Assembly (NCBI GenBank): GCA_022393335.1 | Contig: JAJEKB010001426.1 | Location: 1,015,752-1,079,751, forward strand | Length of the DNA: 64,000 nucleotides | Direction of reading: 5' to 3' | Source of the DNA: Macrotrachela quadricornifera | Lineage: Eukaryota > Rotifera > Eurotatoria > Philodinida > Philodinidae | Part shown: one piece after another, positions 44,497 to 55,361 of the stretch | Numbering within the stretch: position 1 is the first letter of the stretch | How the letters are laid out: every line of letters starts with the position of its first letter | Notes under the pieces: generated by a model | What the model was told of the DNA's origin: nothing | What the model saw: only the letters and a program-made list of their open reading frames with translations | Databases searched by the model: none | Program-made: the position numbers and the translations under genes

Positions 44497-45514
44497 ATGA
44501 TAAAGACATCATTAATCTGTCTTTTCTTATTCTTTGGCTTTTCTATCAATGGTAACTCTTTTGCTATTATGTATTAATTTTAGTATTTTTTTTTCTTTAA
44601 AAAGATGCTGCCAATGTTGCTGCATCGGACGATCAGAAGTTCACGTTGCGTGGACGAGTGACTTTTCCTAAGGGAAAGCCACCGACTATCGAACGTGGAG
44701 CTAAGCTCTATGTCGAAATACAAGACACATCAGTGCAAGATGTTGCAGCAACGTCAGTTGCAAAAACAATGGTGTCGCGAGTGAAAAAATTTCCAATAAC
44801 ATTCGCATTACCATACACAGCAAAGGATGTTGCTGATGCAATAAAACGTCGTAACAAAGCGTTAGGTCTTCCTGATGAAGCAACAAGTAATAGCTACTCA
44901 ATGGATGCTACCATCAAGAGTAAAGATGGGAAAACCCTACTGTTTACAAATGACGTAATGGTTTTTGTCAAACCGCTAGGAAATAACCGTACGAAGATGA
45001 TCGATATACCGGTCATAGCTGTTCAAAGTAAGAATTCTATGAAGAACTATGACGCGTTGAACAGTGGAAATTTTGAATGATTCAAATTATCTAAAATTTC
45101 TAAAAAACTTCATTGTTTTCTTGAAGTTGATACATTGATTGAATAGTGATTATTTTCTCCAATTGATGTTATCAGAGTTATCAAATAGAAAAAAAATACT
45201 GAAATCATATATCGAGAAATTTTCAATATTATTAACAGAGGATTACAAGAGTTTCTTTTTAACATCTAATTTTAGGATCTTCTCCAAGCACACCAACAAG
45301 AAGCAAGAAAGGTGACAAGATACCGAGTACGTTTCCAGAAGTCGTTGGCAAGAATCTTGACGAAGCAATCAAGATTATCAAGGAGAAGACAGGTTTCACC
45401 AATGTATTTGGCTTAAAAGAAGGAACACCAATGACTCTTGACTATCGAAGAGATCGTGTTCGTATTGTTTACAATGATAAGGGTGTGGTCACACAAGTTC
45501 CAATGGTCACATGA
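44497..45514 (+). CDS. Secreted YbaY-like / potato inhibitor I fusion protein
   Basis: Three exons (44497-44551, 44605-45027, 45276-45514) join in frame to 238 residues. Exon 1 is a signal peptide (MIKTSLICLFLFFGFSIN). Exon 2 encodes a domain resembling bacterial YbaY/YscW lipoproteins: LRGRVTFPKG, GAKLYVEIQDTS, FPITFALPY, and YSMDATIKSKDGKTLLFTND. Exon 3 begins with a linker (SSPSTPTRSKKGD) and then a potato-inhibitor-I fold: FPEVVGKNLDEAIKIIKEK and the reactive loop EGTPMTLDYRRDRVRIVY, with Leu at the expected P1 site before Asp, as in eglin c, and no Cys. It should inhibit chymotrypsin- or subtilisin-like serine proteases outside the cell. If intron 2 (GTAAGA...TTTTAG) is retained, the YbaY domain ends alone at 45080. 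A bacterial source for the first domain is inference. Confidence 0.8.
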
Positions 45515-45769
45515 ACTCGGATCAATTTTTCTGAAAGACATTGAAGAAGTTTCATTTTATTGTCTTCTTACACTATATTAACTATAACTTAATCAATTGA
45601 AATTTACCTAGATTGATAACTCACATTCAATTATTAAAATATCGAAAATAAAAGTATAAACTTCTAGATTATTATGTTATAAAATTTATTTCAAAAATAA
45701 TAAATTTGTACCTATGTCGAACAATACAGAAATAGATATATGACCGATTCCGAGTCATTTTAGAGGTTT

Positions 45770-45905
45770 CATACAAGCAGCATTCTTGTCCGAAAGCACA
45801 AGAAACTGACTGGAATTTACTGAAAAAAATCTCGAAAATTTTCGGCCAGAATACTGCTTCCATTTCAAGGCGACTTTCGATGCTTTGCTGCAAAATTCTA
45901 TGGGA
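45770..45905 (-). repeat. Dispersed repeat, copy 1
   Basis: Read on the minus strand it matches 54035-54165 (+) over about 120 bp: both have GCA(G/A)(C/G)AAAGCATCG, ATGGAA(G/A)CA(G/A)TATT, GATTTTTTTC and CAGTCAGTTT in the same order. It has no coding meaning. Confidence 0.55.
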
Positions 45906-48184
45906 TTTGGTAGCCGTAATCTTCGACCTGAGTATTATTGACCTATCTTAGCTAAAAATATACTTTCTAAATTCATTTCTGATTATGTCTATATAATTTA
46001 TATATTTTGTATAGTCAACATAAATAAAACTACAGAATGTCTTTTGTACTCACATAACAAGATAGTTTGTTGTTAAATGTTTTCAATTATAATGATGCGC
46101 TAAATTATCGATAAGCTGAAAGATTCATAGTATTTATCATTTATCATATATATTACTTTCTATTTTGTTCAATAGATATCTTTGTCATTGAAATAAGATA
46201 GTGAGACTTTCTAACTGAAATAGTTCACTTAATATAGAGAATATGAACAGATCAGAAATTAATCTGACTAGAATAGGACTATGAGTAGTAATAAAAAAAT
46301 ATCATGTTACAAATCTGAAGAGTTGAGATGTAGACTATGAACTAACAAAAGATGATATGTAATCAGATTAAAAAAATAATTTGCACATTGATATGTACCA
46401 CTACTGAAAAATTAAATAGTAGAAGAAGAGTTTCTTTTTGAGAATCTATGGCTAATGAGAGAGGAAAACAATGTTTCGACTGGATAAAGTGTGCAACAAA
46501 TGAATGTACGATTATTTCTTATTTTTTTCAAAACTGTAAAGACAAAGAAATAATGAATATCGATTCTATTAATCAATGTGATCAGCAACAAGAATGGACT
46601 ATTTTCTTTATGTATTCTATGTCAAGTGAAAAGAAAAATAATTCTAGTTAATTAATTCATGAAATTTCTTTATTCGATTTCTTTAGGATAATAATTTAAT
46701 TTAACTTTTAATTTAATAAATTACGAAAAAAGTAAATAAATGAAATTAAAAATAAATATAAGTTGACACCTCAAGCTAGCATTCTATATCTCTTCTTTCT
46801 GTTTTGTTAAATAAATTCTAGACACATTTATTCCTCTACGCAGTTTTTCAATCATTAGGTGTACAGTAATATTCGTTATTTAATCTTTACAAATGTATTA
46901 CGTCTCCTGTAATGAATGGGTCAAACTTTAATCGTAAATTTACTGGTGATTTTTTTTTATAATTCGCTTCTGTATTGTGACACTTGGGAGTGCTTACATG
47001 GAAGTAGCGGGAAAAAAAGAGAAACAAAGATTAAAATAAGATTCTAACAATGTTAGATTTTATGTCAATGATTCACGATGTCATGATTGAGATTTTTCCT
47101 AGCTACTTCTTTAGTTTCAATAGAACCATACCAAAGTAAATAGGAATAATTTAACTATTTGTTTATTTCTGTACGAAATTAATTCATTTAATCAGAAGCG
47201 GTTTTTTGTCTTATTAACAGCTTCTTAGTCTAAAGAGATGTCTCACTCCGTCGTTCTCTTCTTTTTTAAAGTTGTCCCAAAAAATATGTTGCCTAGGAAT
47301 AATGAGTTTCCTAGATCGGACTTGTATATCTTTCAGCATAAAAATCTAGTGACTTCCCTTTAGTGATTGCGAATAAATCATCTGTCGCCATCCCTTTATA
47401 ATTCAATATTTAATGTCAATATGAACGAAAACACTGCGTTGAGCGCATTGGTTACCTCAAATCATCGTCATTGCGACATCTTCTGGAATGAATGGTTACA
47501 TACGGATGAACATATAGTGATATGGAATATCAATGCGGATCCGGACAATACATCAATGTATTTTACAAACATCTTCGACTTATTATGACATTTAGAAAAT
47601 TTACTTTTTGCACTGGAGTATCACTAACTAGTATTAATTAGGGTCAATTAATGACTAAATGATACAAAAGAAAATCATCTTTAATATTTGTTGCATAGAG
47701 CTATACAAACAATTTTCTACAAAACTACATCTCAATCAATTAAATCTAACATTCATATGAAACATGAGAGAGTTTTAAAGACTGCTCGTGAGCCTAAAAT
47801 TTTTAATTAATTTTGAACCTAATTAGTTAATAATTCAGTCAATAATTTATCAATCCTCTTTTTAATTGCATAGGCGTACCTTTGAAAGTATTCTCTCGAA
47901 TCTAAAAGAATTAGATGGATATCTGCTATAACGATTCTCATATCGTTGAAAACTGTGGATTAGGTATACTATTTATGATCTTCAAACCATCTGATGGGAC
48001 CCGTAAGCAAAGTGGAAATACGTCATGATTTCCTGTGACTCATTGATCGTCACCCTCATCTCAGGATGCTGACTATTCCATGCAGAATTGAATTCCGCAT
48101 TGAATGAAAGTGAGGCGATGTCCCTCGAGTTTTAGAAATTAAGTGAATACTTTGGAGAAATTTCGTTTTTCTTTTATAGATAAA
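45906..48184. other. Intergenic, nothing recognised
   Basis: AT-rich. The 67- and 73-codon plus-strand frames (46448-46651, 47367-47588) carry no domain I can name. Confidence 0.45.
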
Positions 48185-48689
48185 ACTAGCAGTAGTACCC
48201 GGCGTTGCTCGGGAAATCTCCATATTGGAAACTTATCATGTCAGAAAACGACAGAAAATGTATAGAAGGCTTGATTAAGACCTTTTCATCTATTATTACT
48301 ACATATCCCGCCGTGCATACACTTATATTCATTTTTAAATCGGATAATTCAGCAAATAGTGTGGGGGTGTAACAGTCTTTCTCTTAACTCATGCGTATTT
48401 CCATACTTTATACCAATACCCAGTGCAAAAAAACTGGCACTAACAGGCAGATATTCTAACAATGGCAGCATATGTTCCGAAGTTTTGGAAAAACTGGGGA
48501 AAGTTGTAATGTATCATAACCTGTTGTGAAATTTCAGCCCAATCCTCTCGTCAGTCATCCTGATCCATTTTGACCTTCCTCGAGACCTAAGAGTATGCCA
48601 TGAAAAGTTTGGCACCCTCAACTCGTGCCATGTCCAAATGTATAAAAAACAGGCAGGCAGACAAACTTTCTCCTTTATATATATAAATT
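48185..48689 (+). repeat. Dispersed family, near-complete copy
   Basis: Starts ACTAGCAGTAGTACCCGGCG followed by TTGCTCGGGAAATC and ends GGCAGACAAACTTTC then TCCTTTATATATATAAAT. This head and tail recur in the window (heads at 10894 and 12581; tails at 32305, 49107 and 49746). It includes the module GACCTTCCTC...ATGAAAAGTTTGG that is repeated in the next two copies. There is no long frame and no inverted termini, so a non-autonomous retroelement or Helitron-like element is possible; the class is unassigned. Confidence 0.6.
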
Positions 48690-49107
48690 AGAAACATCCA
48701 ATTTTCAAATTTAAACCAAAGAATCCTCGATAAAAAACGATTAATCTTAGAATCATAACAGATTCGCGAAATTTCTGAAAAATTAACGCAAAGTTCATTG
48801 CGATAGAACTTCACTGAAATTTCACTCAGACACCTCCTCCCTACTTCTGTTAATGGTAACAGCACTCTTTAAAAATGCCTTTGAACTCAGAGGAGCACCA
48901 TGGAAAATTTGGTAATGTTAGCTAATACAGTACTATCTGGGTGAGATTCCACCCACACCCACACCCTCGGTGGGTGACATCGCCATGACCTTCCTCTGGG
49001 CCTGGGGAGATACCATGGAAAGTTTGGTGACGCTAGCTTGTACAGGGACTGAATGCATAGCGAACAGACAAACAGACAGACAAACTTTCTTCGTTATATA
49101 TATAGAT
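48690..49107 (+). repeat. Dispersed family, second copy (3' part)
   Basis: Carries GACCTTCCTCTGGG, ATGGAAAGTTTGGTGA, then ACAGACAGACAAACTTTCTT and the TATATATATAGATGAT tail. Its 5' part is diverged or replaced. It lies head-to-tail with the copy at 48185. Confidence 0.55.
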
Positions 49108-49381
49108 GATTAATAGAATTTCATCGAACATGTTGCCATTCTTATCCGAGGGATATTCCCATGCATAAAGTTACTATTCGTATTATATCGTATGCATATC
49201 ATTCGCTCTTTTTGAGTGTCCTAAATCTTACACACATTTACAAAAAGCGCAAATTTTCTTTTCTATCATTTGAATTTTTGAAAAATGTGACACTCAGGAA
49301 TCACACAAACACCATTTAGATTATTATAGATCCCTCTCTGTGATTAACTCTAATTTCTGGTGGGCCTATATCTGCTCGCAG

Positions 49382-49530
49382 CCCAATGTTTTCTTGACCC
49401 CTGGACTGAAAATCTCCAATGTCTTTTTGACCTCTGGACTGAAAATTCCCAATGTTTTCTTGACCTCTGGACTGAAAATTCCCAATGTTTTCTTGACCTC
49501 TGGACTGAAAATTCCCAATGTTTTTTTGAC
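49382..49530. repeat. 33-bp minisatellite, about 4.5 units
   Basis: Unit: CCCAATGTTTTCTTGACCTC followed by TGGACTGAAAATT. Units are nearly identical. Because 33 is divisible by three, both strands stay open and give artificial repetitive peptides; these are not genes. Confidence 0.85.
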
Positions 49531-49599
49531 CTTGACGCACATTCATAGACAGACTGCAGTAAAACCCACTATCAGAGTTATAAAAGCCCCTTAATGTGA

Positions 49600-49746
49600 A
49601 AATTTTAGGTCGAAAACTATCCTACGACCTTCCCCTGATCGAAAAGGTATTGCCTGGAAAGTTTCATTAAATTTAGTCGTATCGTGTCGAAATGTATAAA
49701 TAACAAACAAACAAACAAACAAACTTTCTTCTTTATATATATAGAT
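49600..49746 (+). repeat. Dispersed family, third copy (3' part)
   Basis: GACCTTCCCC, CTGGAAAGTTTCAT, an (ACAA)n-like stretch of AACAAACAAACAAAC, then TTTCTTCTTTATATATATAG. It is the same 3' module as the two copies just upstream, separated by the minisatellite. Confidence 0.6.
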
Positions 49747-50899
49747 GAAGAAGAGATATTAAGGATAACAATACAAAAGCATAAAGCAGAAAGAATAATG
49801 AAGAAAAGAAGGATTGAATAAATAAGTGAGTCAAGTATTATTCATGTGGTGTCTTTCGAATTATTTGTTTTTCAAACGAATAGATTTTAATATTATTAAT
49901 ATAATGTAGAAAGATCTGTTTATTCGATCGACGCAATCTAATAATCGGTTTGGCGAAATTTATTCACAGCATTTATATGCTTTTCCATTGAATATCGATT
50001 ATGTTCAGCTTCAAGTCTTAAAAATTTTTCTTTTTCAATATGTTGTTAATCTTCTTTCTGTAATACATCTGTAATATTAAGAAGTAATTTTCGTCATTAT
50101 TCTTTATTTTTCATACCCATTTCCTTGTTTAGATTATATAATAAGAAATCATCTAATAAATTTCTTTCTCATTCTAGATATTTCATCACTGCTCCAAATG
50201 CAAAATAAAGTGAAAATAACCGCTTATTTATTAGAAGCAAAATCGAAACAACACAAACTATAAAATACACCACCACCAATCCAAGTGTTGTTCACAACAA
50301 TTGACACCAAAGATAGATCAAAAAATGATAACTATAAAGAAAAATAAATATTCTGATATCTGAATACCTTTTTTTGATGCATATAATATCATAGCACGTC
50401 TCTTGGACATTCCCAAAGATTAAAAATACCATGGGAAAAATACCACTGCATAATTTTCCTTCTACGTATATAGCATTACAACATGTCTTACGGACAATTT
50501 TAATCGTTAAAAACTAAATATAACAAATGAAATATAAAAGAATACCATTAGGAAATAGTAGCGTCCACTGCATTTCAAATTTTTCTGTTTTTCCTATCCA
50601 CCAAACTCAATATAAGTAGTATGATTTCTCCTATTAAAATGAAATAAACTTTAAATTAATATTCAGATTTTAAACTCTACAATTTAATTGAAATTTATTT
50701 TATATAATATGCATATTTAAATAAACCACCTGATGAGACTGTGAAATTCAGTCGAAACCAGTCGTGGTCTTAAATTTTGTTCAAAACTCACCCTCACCCT
50801 TTTTTCTTACAAAGATATTTTTTCTGCATGTTGAAACAATTCTTCAAAACGTGTTCTTCAATTGCTAAAACATATTTTGCAACGATTTTGGTCTTGGAC
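49747..50899. other. Intergenic, nothing recognised
   Basis: AT-rich non-coding DNA with no clear element end. Confidence 0.45.
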
Positions 50900-51060
50900 G
50901 AGAAATTTTTCAAAGATTTTCATCGAAATTCGGTCAAGTTCATTCACTAAGAAATGTGTTTTCATGCGAAGTCTCAATTTCCGATAACCTTCAGCAAGAG
51001 AGATATATGTTGATGTATGTTATGAAACCTTTCGTGGTACCCTCACTCTCATCTCCCAAG
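50900..51060 (+). repeat. Diverged dispersed repeat, matches 53460-53620
   Basis: Both copies read TTTTCA(T/A)CGAA-like sequence, TCAAGTTCAT(T/C)CA(C/G)TAAGAAAT, TTTTCATGC, then a GAGAGATATATGTTGATGT or AAAGATATCTGCTGATGTGT segment and a CTCTC-rich end. They are direct repeats 2.56 kb apart. Confidence 0.5.
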
Positions 51061-51919
51061 ATAGTAATATTTTCTCGAGAACGCAATATTGTGAGAAAGA
51101 GAAGTTTGTTTTGACTGAAACTTCTGGGCTACTATATGGGTCATAAGACTTACAAGCGGACAAAATTCCCGATCAAAATTCGTTAATTTGATTTTTCACT
51201 TAGTCCCTTGTCATATAGATGGTAAACCAAGTAGAGTGATTATAACACGAGAAGGAAAGCCTATGAGCCGTTATCGTTTTAGGCTTTTTCTAGTCTCATC
51301 GAACCCTATATATGGGCAAAATATCAACAAAAACGGTATGGATCAGTTGGGAATCTTCTCTCATGGGTCTGGCACCTTAATGCGTTCTAATGTCTACAGT
51401 GAATAGTCTACGTTATCGAAAAAACTCGCCAAAAGACCATAAACCTTTTGCCTTATTCTCTGGACATAATACAGTGTGCCTTTTTGTGCGCATAAGTTAT
51501 TCGCAGAGAGAGAAAAAAATGATTTGATGCACATGTTTTTTTTCTTTCGTGGAAAGTCAATGTCTTTGAACACAGCATACTTGAATAGCAGCCTTCAGTT
51601 TCACAGTAAATATTTGATAAGAAAATTGGAGAATGGTGCACTTTGTGGGTTGTCAGCAGCGGGTTTTTTTCAACTTACAAGAAAAAAAGCAACACAAAGT
51701 CAATACACAGGCGAAGTAATGCTGAATCGGCAAGCGTTGACGACTGTCATAGTGGGCAGCCAGGCGGACATATGTGAAAATATTCTTTTCCGAAATCTAA
51801 GCATTTGCGTAGATACATGCCTACAAGTAACGCTTGTCTAAAGACTCGCTCAGCTCTTTCTCGTAGAAATCATCTTTCTAAACTACCATCAAGCTATTCA
51901 TTTATAAAATTAAAAAAAT
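51061..51919. other. Non-coding, unresolved
   Basis: A 121-codon plus-strand frame (51476-51841) is the longest here. It has no domain I recognise and lies within repeat-rich sequence, so I do not call it a gene. Confidence 0.35.
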
Positions 51920-52240
51920 CGAAGTCAGATTCAAGTTGCTCGACATCAACTGCCTTTGACCATACTTCATAAAAACAAATGCTTTTTGTTAAAAATTTAT
52001 TGTTTCTTTAAAAAATTGAGTTTCAAAAAATTTTTATGTAACTGATTTCAGATTTGAATTCCTCCTCTTGAGTACCCTTCGATCAACCCTTATAAAAATT
52101 TTTTTTTATGAAAAAAATGATCCTTTGTGTAAAAAAATGGATCCGAAAAAAAATATTTAAAAACTAACATCAGATTCGAGTTCTCCCGACCCCGATTACC
52201 CTTCGGTCAAGTTTCGTAGAAAGCACTAATAATAATGTTT
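51920..52240. repeat. Diverged tandem repeat, about 122 bp x 3
   Basis: Three units start near 51924, 52046 and 52169. Each has (T)CAGATT(C/T)(A/G)A(G/A)TT, an (A)CCCTTCG(A/G)TCAA-like stretch (TGACCATAC in the first) and an A-rich end. Divergence is high. Confidence 0.5.
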
Positions 52241-52564
52241 TTTTGACCTTTTGCGGGCATACAATCAAGCAAGCAATCAGACAATCTATGTTTGCAAGAC
52301 TCTTCTCTATGAGAAAGAGAATATGATCTATCATTTCCTAGAAAAACGATTCTCAAAGTTTTATAACGCCCAAAAAAGTGTTTGCCAAGGCTTGAGCCCA
52401 GAGATCAGCATAATTAAAGAACGTCAAGTCGATAGGCAATATGAAACAATATTGCACAAGCAAACAATATCACAAAAAACTTCCTCAGTTATAGACTTTG
52501 TGGTGAAAAAATTACTGTAACCCCATTTAGAATAGTATAGAAAACAAAAAGTCTCTAAGACGGA

Positions 52565-53185
52565 AACCCGCCTGAATATCTGCCGTTGCGTATATTGTAA
52601 ACCCTATAAAGGGATCATGTCTGATCAAGCGCGCATTTTTAACACATATACATACGTGTGTATCCTAGCTACTGTAGTACCGCCAACTCATGAAACCTTT
52701 ACAAGTCTATTTTAGAGAATACCCAGAAACTTGAGGTATCTGATAAGAAATCCGGTTTGGGCACCCGTGTTAGACTTTGACGAAAGACCTAGCTGATATT
52801 TGAAATCAGCCCGTCAAGTTGCATCAAACTATATATACTTGATATTTTTTCAAGAAATTTTTGGCTCACTTTTACTGGTAAACCGGGCCAAAAGCCATAC
52901 CATTCCGTATATTCTAAACGATACAAAGGGATCACATCTAATCAAGCGCATATTTTTACTAAATGTTCCTATATATGTATCCTACTTATGGTAGTAGCGC
53001 AAACTCATGAAATCTTTCCAAGGAAATTTAAAGAGTGTGCAAAAACTCAAGATTTCTAGTCGAAAATCCAGTTTTACGCTTCCATAGTATATTTTGAAGA
53101 AAAACTAAGGTGATATTCGGAATCAGCGTATCAAACTACATCGAATGATATTGGCTCAACATATTTTAAAAAAAAATTCGGAAGA
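52565..53185. repeat. Direct tandem duplication, unit about 317 bp
   Basis: Two adjacent diverged units share, in order, CGTATATT(G/C)TAAAC, AAAGGGATCA, TAATCAAGCGC (TGATCAAGCGC), TGTATCCTA, AACTCATGAAA and ATTTGAAATCAGC or ATTCGGAATCAGC. Corresponding points (52611 and 52928) are 317 bp apart. Non-coding. Confidence 0.6.
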
Positions 53186-53309
53186 TTATCGCTGGGACCC
53201 ACAAGCCGTATTTTTTCGAAAAGTTTTTTTCTTAAAAGTTTTTTATTTTGTTAAAAACAATTTTCTGAGTAGTATACTGTTATTTCTAGTCAAATGAAAG
53301 TCATTCCTA

Positions 53310-53600
53310 AAAGAAAAGCTGCATGTCCGCCTGCTTATGCGCAAGCTCCCACTATGTGAAGGTGCCATGGAAATCTTTATCATACACACATCAGCATACA
53401 TCTCTCCACTAAGGGTACTAGAAAACCTTGATTCCACATGACAAACACATTCTGTACCGGATGAATCGTATATGAGAAATTCGAAGATTTTCAACCGAAT
53501 TGAATCAAGTTCATCCAGTAAGAAATCAGTTTTTCATGCTGAATCACGGTTTCTGAACCTCGTCAGCAGAAAGATATCTGCTGATGTGTGTGATAAGAAT
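53310..53600. repeat. Inverted repeat around an older repeat copy
   Basis: TCATACACACATCAGCATACATC (near 53385) is complementary to GATATCTGCTGATGTGTGTG-like sequence near 53575, so this segment can fold back on itself. It contains the second copy of the 50900 repeat. Confidence 0.45.
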
Positions 53601-53620
53601 TTCTGTGGCACTCTCGATAA

Positions 53621-54034
53621 GAGAGACATGTGTCTATAGCGTGTAAAAATCTTTATAAGATTCTGAATTAGCTGATTTCTTTTTTTTTGCTGAAAGTGTA
53701 TTGTTTAAACTTGAGATTAGTAACCGTGAAAATTTGTATGAATATATTTCAAATTTCAACAATTGTGAGAAATTTATTCTCATTTTTTACAGAAAAATAT
53801 TTTGCGTATTTTTTGCTAAAATTCAGTGAATTTAGAATATTCTCAGTAGAAAAAAACAAGAATTAGGCGGTGTTTGAATTTCTTTCGAAACAGAAATGCA
53901 ATGCAAGCCTTCCAGTATTAGTTATCATGAAATTGGTAACGTATAGAAAGCAATTATTTCTAGATAAGAGTGGAAACACATCTCTTGAAAATATTTCGAG
54001 TATATTGGAATCCAGATCGAGGCGTACAGACTGA
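53621..54034. other. Non-coding, nothing recognised
   Basis: AT-rich with no domain or repeat match. Confidence 0.4.
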
Positions 54035-54165
54035 TTCTGCCGGCAAGAAAGCATCGGAAATTAGAAGAAGATGGAAACAATATTTTGGACCGGATGTCTT
54101 TGGATTTTTTTCTAGTGATTTTCAGTCAGTTTTCTGTTCTTTTCCTTTGAAAACGAATGAAAGTC
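54035..54165 (+). repeat. Dispersed repeat, copy 2
   Basis: Matches the minus strand of 45770-45905 (GCAAGAAAGCATCGGAAATT, ATGGAAACAATATT, GATTTTCAGTCAGTTTTCTG). The two copies are in opposite orientation. Confidence 0.55.
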
Positions 54166-54341
54166 GCCGAAACAATCTTTTAAAGTACAAACAAAAAATC
54201 TCAGTATTGATATTTTCTCTACGGTCAAAAGTTCATTCGTGAGATTAATTGACAATATAAGTATTTGAATATTTTTATCCATATTCAAAGGAAAACAAAC
54301 TACTAACTTTATAAAATAATACGAAAAAAGTTTTATTAAAA

Positions 54342-55289
54342 TCAATTAATTTCAAGCTCATACTCAGGTCGATGATTATGTGCTTTCAAAAATTTTGTTT
54401 TTAATTGATGAATATCAAAATATCGATTAGTGCTGAGCCGAAGTGTTAACTTAAATTTACGCAATGATAATAAATGACGAGTTGATACACTTGCTAACCA
54501 ATCAGATTCATCAAGACTATTCATCATTTCTGTATTAACAATTGATGGCTGAATATGAAGGTGTTCCAGATTAGGAATATGTGCAAATAAAGTATCAAAG
54601 ATGGAATCATCAAAAGACCATTGATCACTTGTAAAAATCAAATTTAATCGTTTGAGTTTTTTGTGAAGTTGTACATCAACTGGGGTGACAGCTAATTTTG
54701 GTATTGTTAATTTAAGAAAATGTAAATTGGGACATGCAGCAAGGAGGGACACATGAATACGTGAAAAATCTGAAGTTATATGTAAAAACTGAATTGATGG
54801 TGTTTGTGTCCATGTATTAATTAATGATTGTGGTTGAAAACTCGTTAAAATACAAGATTTTAAAGAAGGAAAATCATTTGTAAAGATTCTCTGATAGATA
54901 AAACATAGACGAATAGCTGTTTGTTTAACTTTGATGGTAAGATGTTCTAAATTATTGCATTGATCTATAACTCGTTCGATTTTTTCTGCGGAAGATCTTA
55001 TGAAAATCAAGTTACGAATATTTGGAAATCGATATAGATTATCAATAAAACGATTTCTGTCAATGGTCAATGTATGAACTCGTAATCCAATTAAGTGATC
55101 ATGATGAATTCTATTACGCCCATTATAATGTATATGAAGATACAATTGATCGAGAGATTGTAAGAGAAGATTAAAACGCAAGTTAAGATTATAAAAAGCT
55201 AGATAAGCATCACGACCATCCAAATATTCAAATATTGTAATCAGAATTTCATTCGGTAATAATTCTAATTGAGAGAAATTTGTATTCAT
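54342..55289 (-). CDS. F-box protein with LRR-like repeats
   Basis: A 315-residue intronless protein. Residues 8-44 form an F-box (LELLPNEILITIFEYLDGRDAYLAF), which normally docks on Skp1 in SCF ubiquitin ligases. The remainder is a series of leucine-rich segments of roughly 25-30 residues (RNLIFIRSS, LEHLTIKV, IQFLHITSD, LHFLKLTIP, LKRLNLIF, LEHLHIQPS, LRKFKLTL), the usual substrate-recognition part. The C-terminus ends YELEIN. This is a large, expanded family in bdelloids, and the frame is intact, unlike the fragment at 900-1287. The start codon follows a TTTTTTAG acceptor-like sequence with no gap. A 1.46 kb palindrome begins 72 bp upstream and may affect its promoter. Confidence 0.85.
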   Translation of the reverse strand: MNTNFSQLELLPNEILITIFEYLDGRDAYLAFYNLNLRFNLLLQSLDQLYLHIHYNGRNRIHHDHLIGLRVHTLTIDRNRFIDNLYRFPNIRNLIFIRSSAEKIERVIDQCNNLEHLTIKVKQTAIRLCFIYQRIFTNDFPSLKSCILTSFQPQSLINTWTQTPSIQFLHITSDFSRIHVSLLAACPNLHFLKLTIPKLAVTPVDVQLHKKLKRLNLIFTSDQWSFDDSIFDTLFAHIPNLEHLHIQPSIVNTEMMNSLDESDWLASVSTRHLLSLRKFKLTLRLSTNRYFDIHQLKTKFLKAHNHRPEYELEIN

Positions 55290-55361
55290 CTAAAAAATTA
55301 GAGAAAACAAAATTACTCGTTTCGAATGATAGTGAATCCAGGGTGGCTGTGGATATAAATG

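Noticed and set aside
44256..44555. 99-codon frame upstream of the inhibitor gene
   Set aside because: It overlaps the signal-peptide exon in another frame and has no domain; the spliced model explains the locus better.
49316..49594. Open frames on both strands with repeated peptides
   Set aside because: They follow from a 33-bp minisatellite with no stop in the unit; no start context, domain or flanking gene structure.
51476..51841. 121-codon plus-strand frame
   Set aside because: No domain, no signal peptide, unusual mixed composition and repeat-rich context; could be revisited if transcribed.
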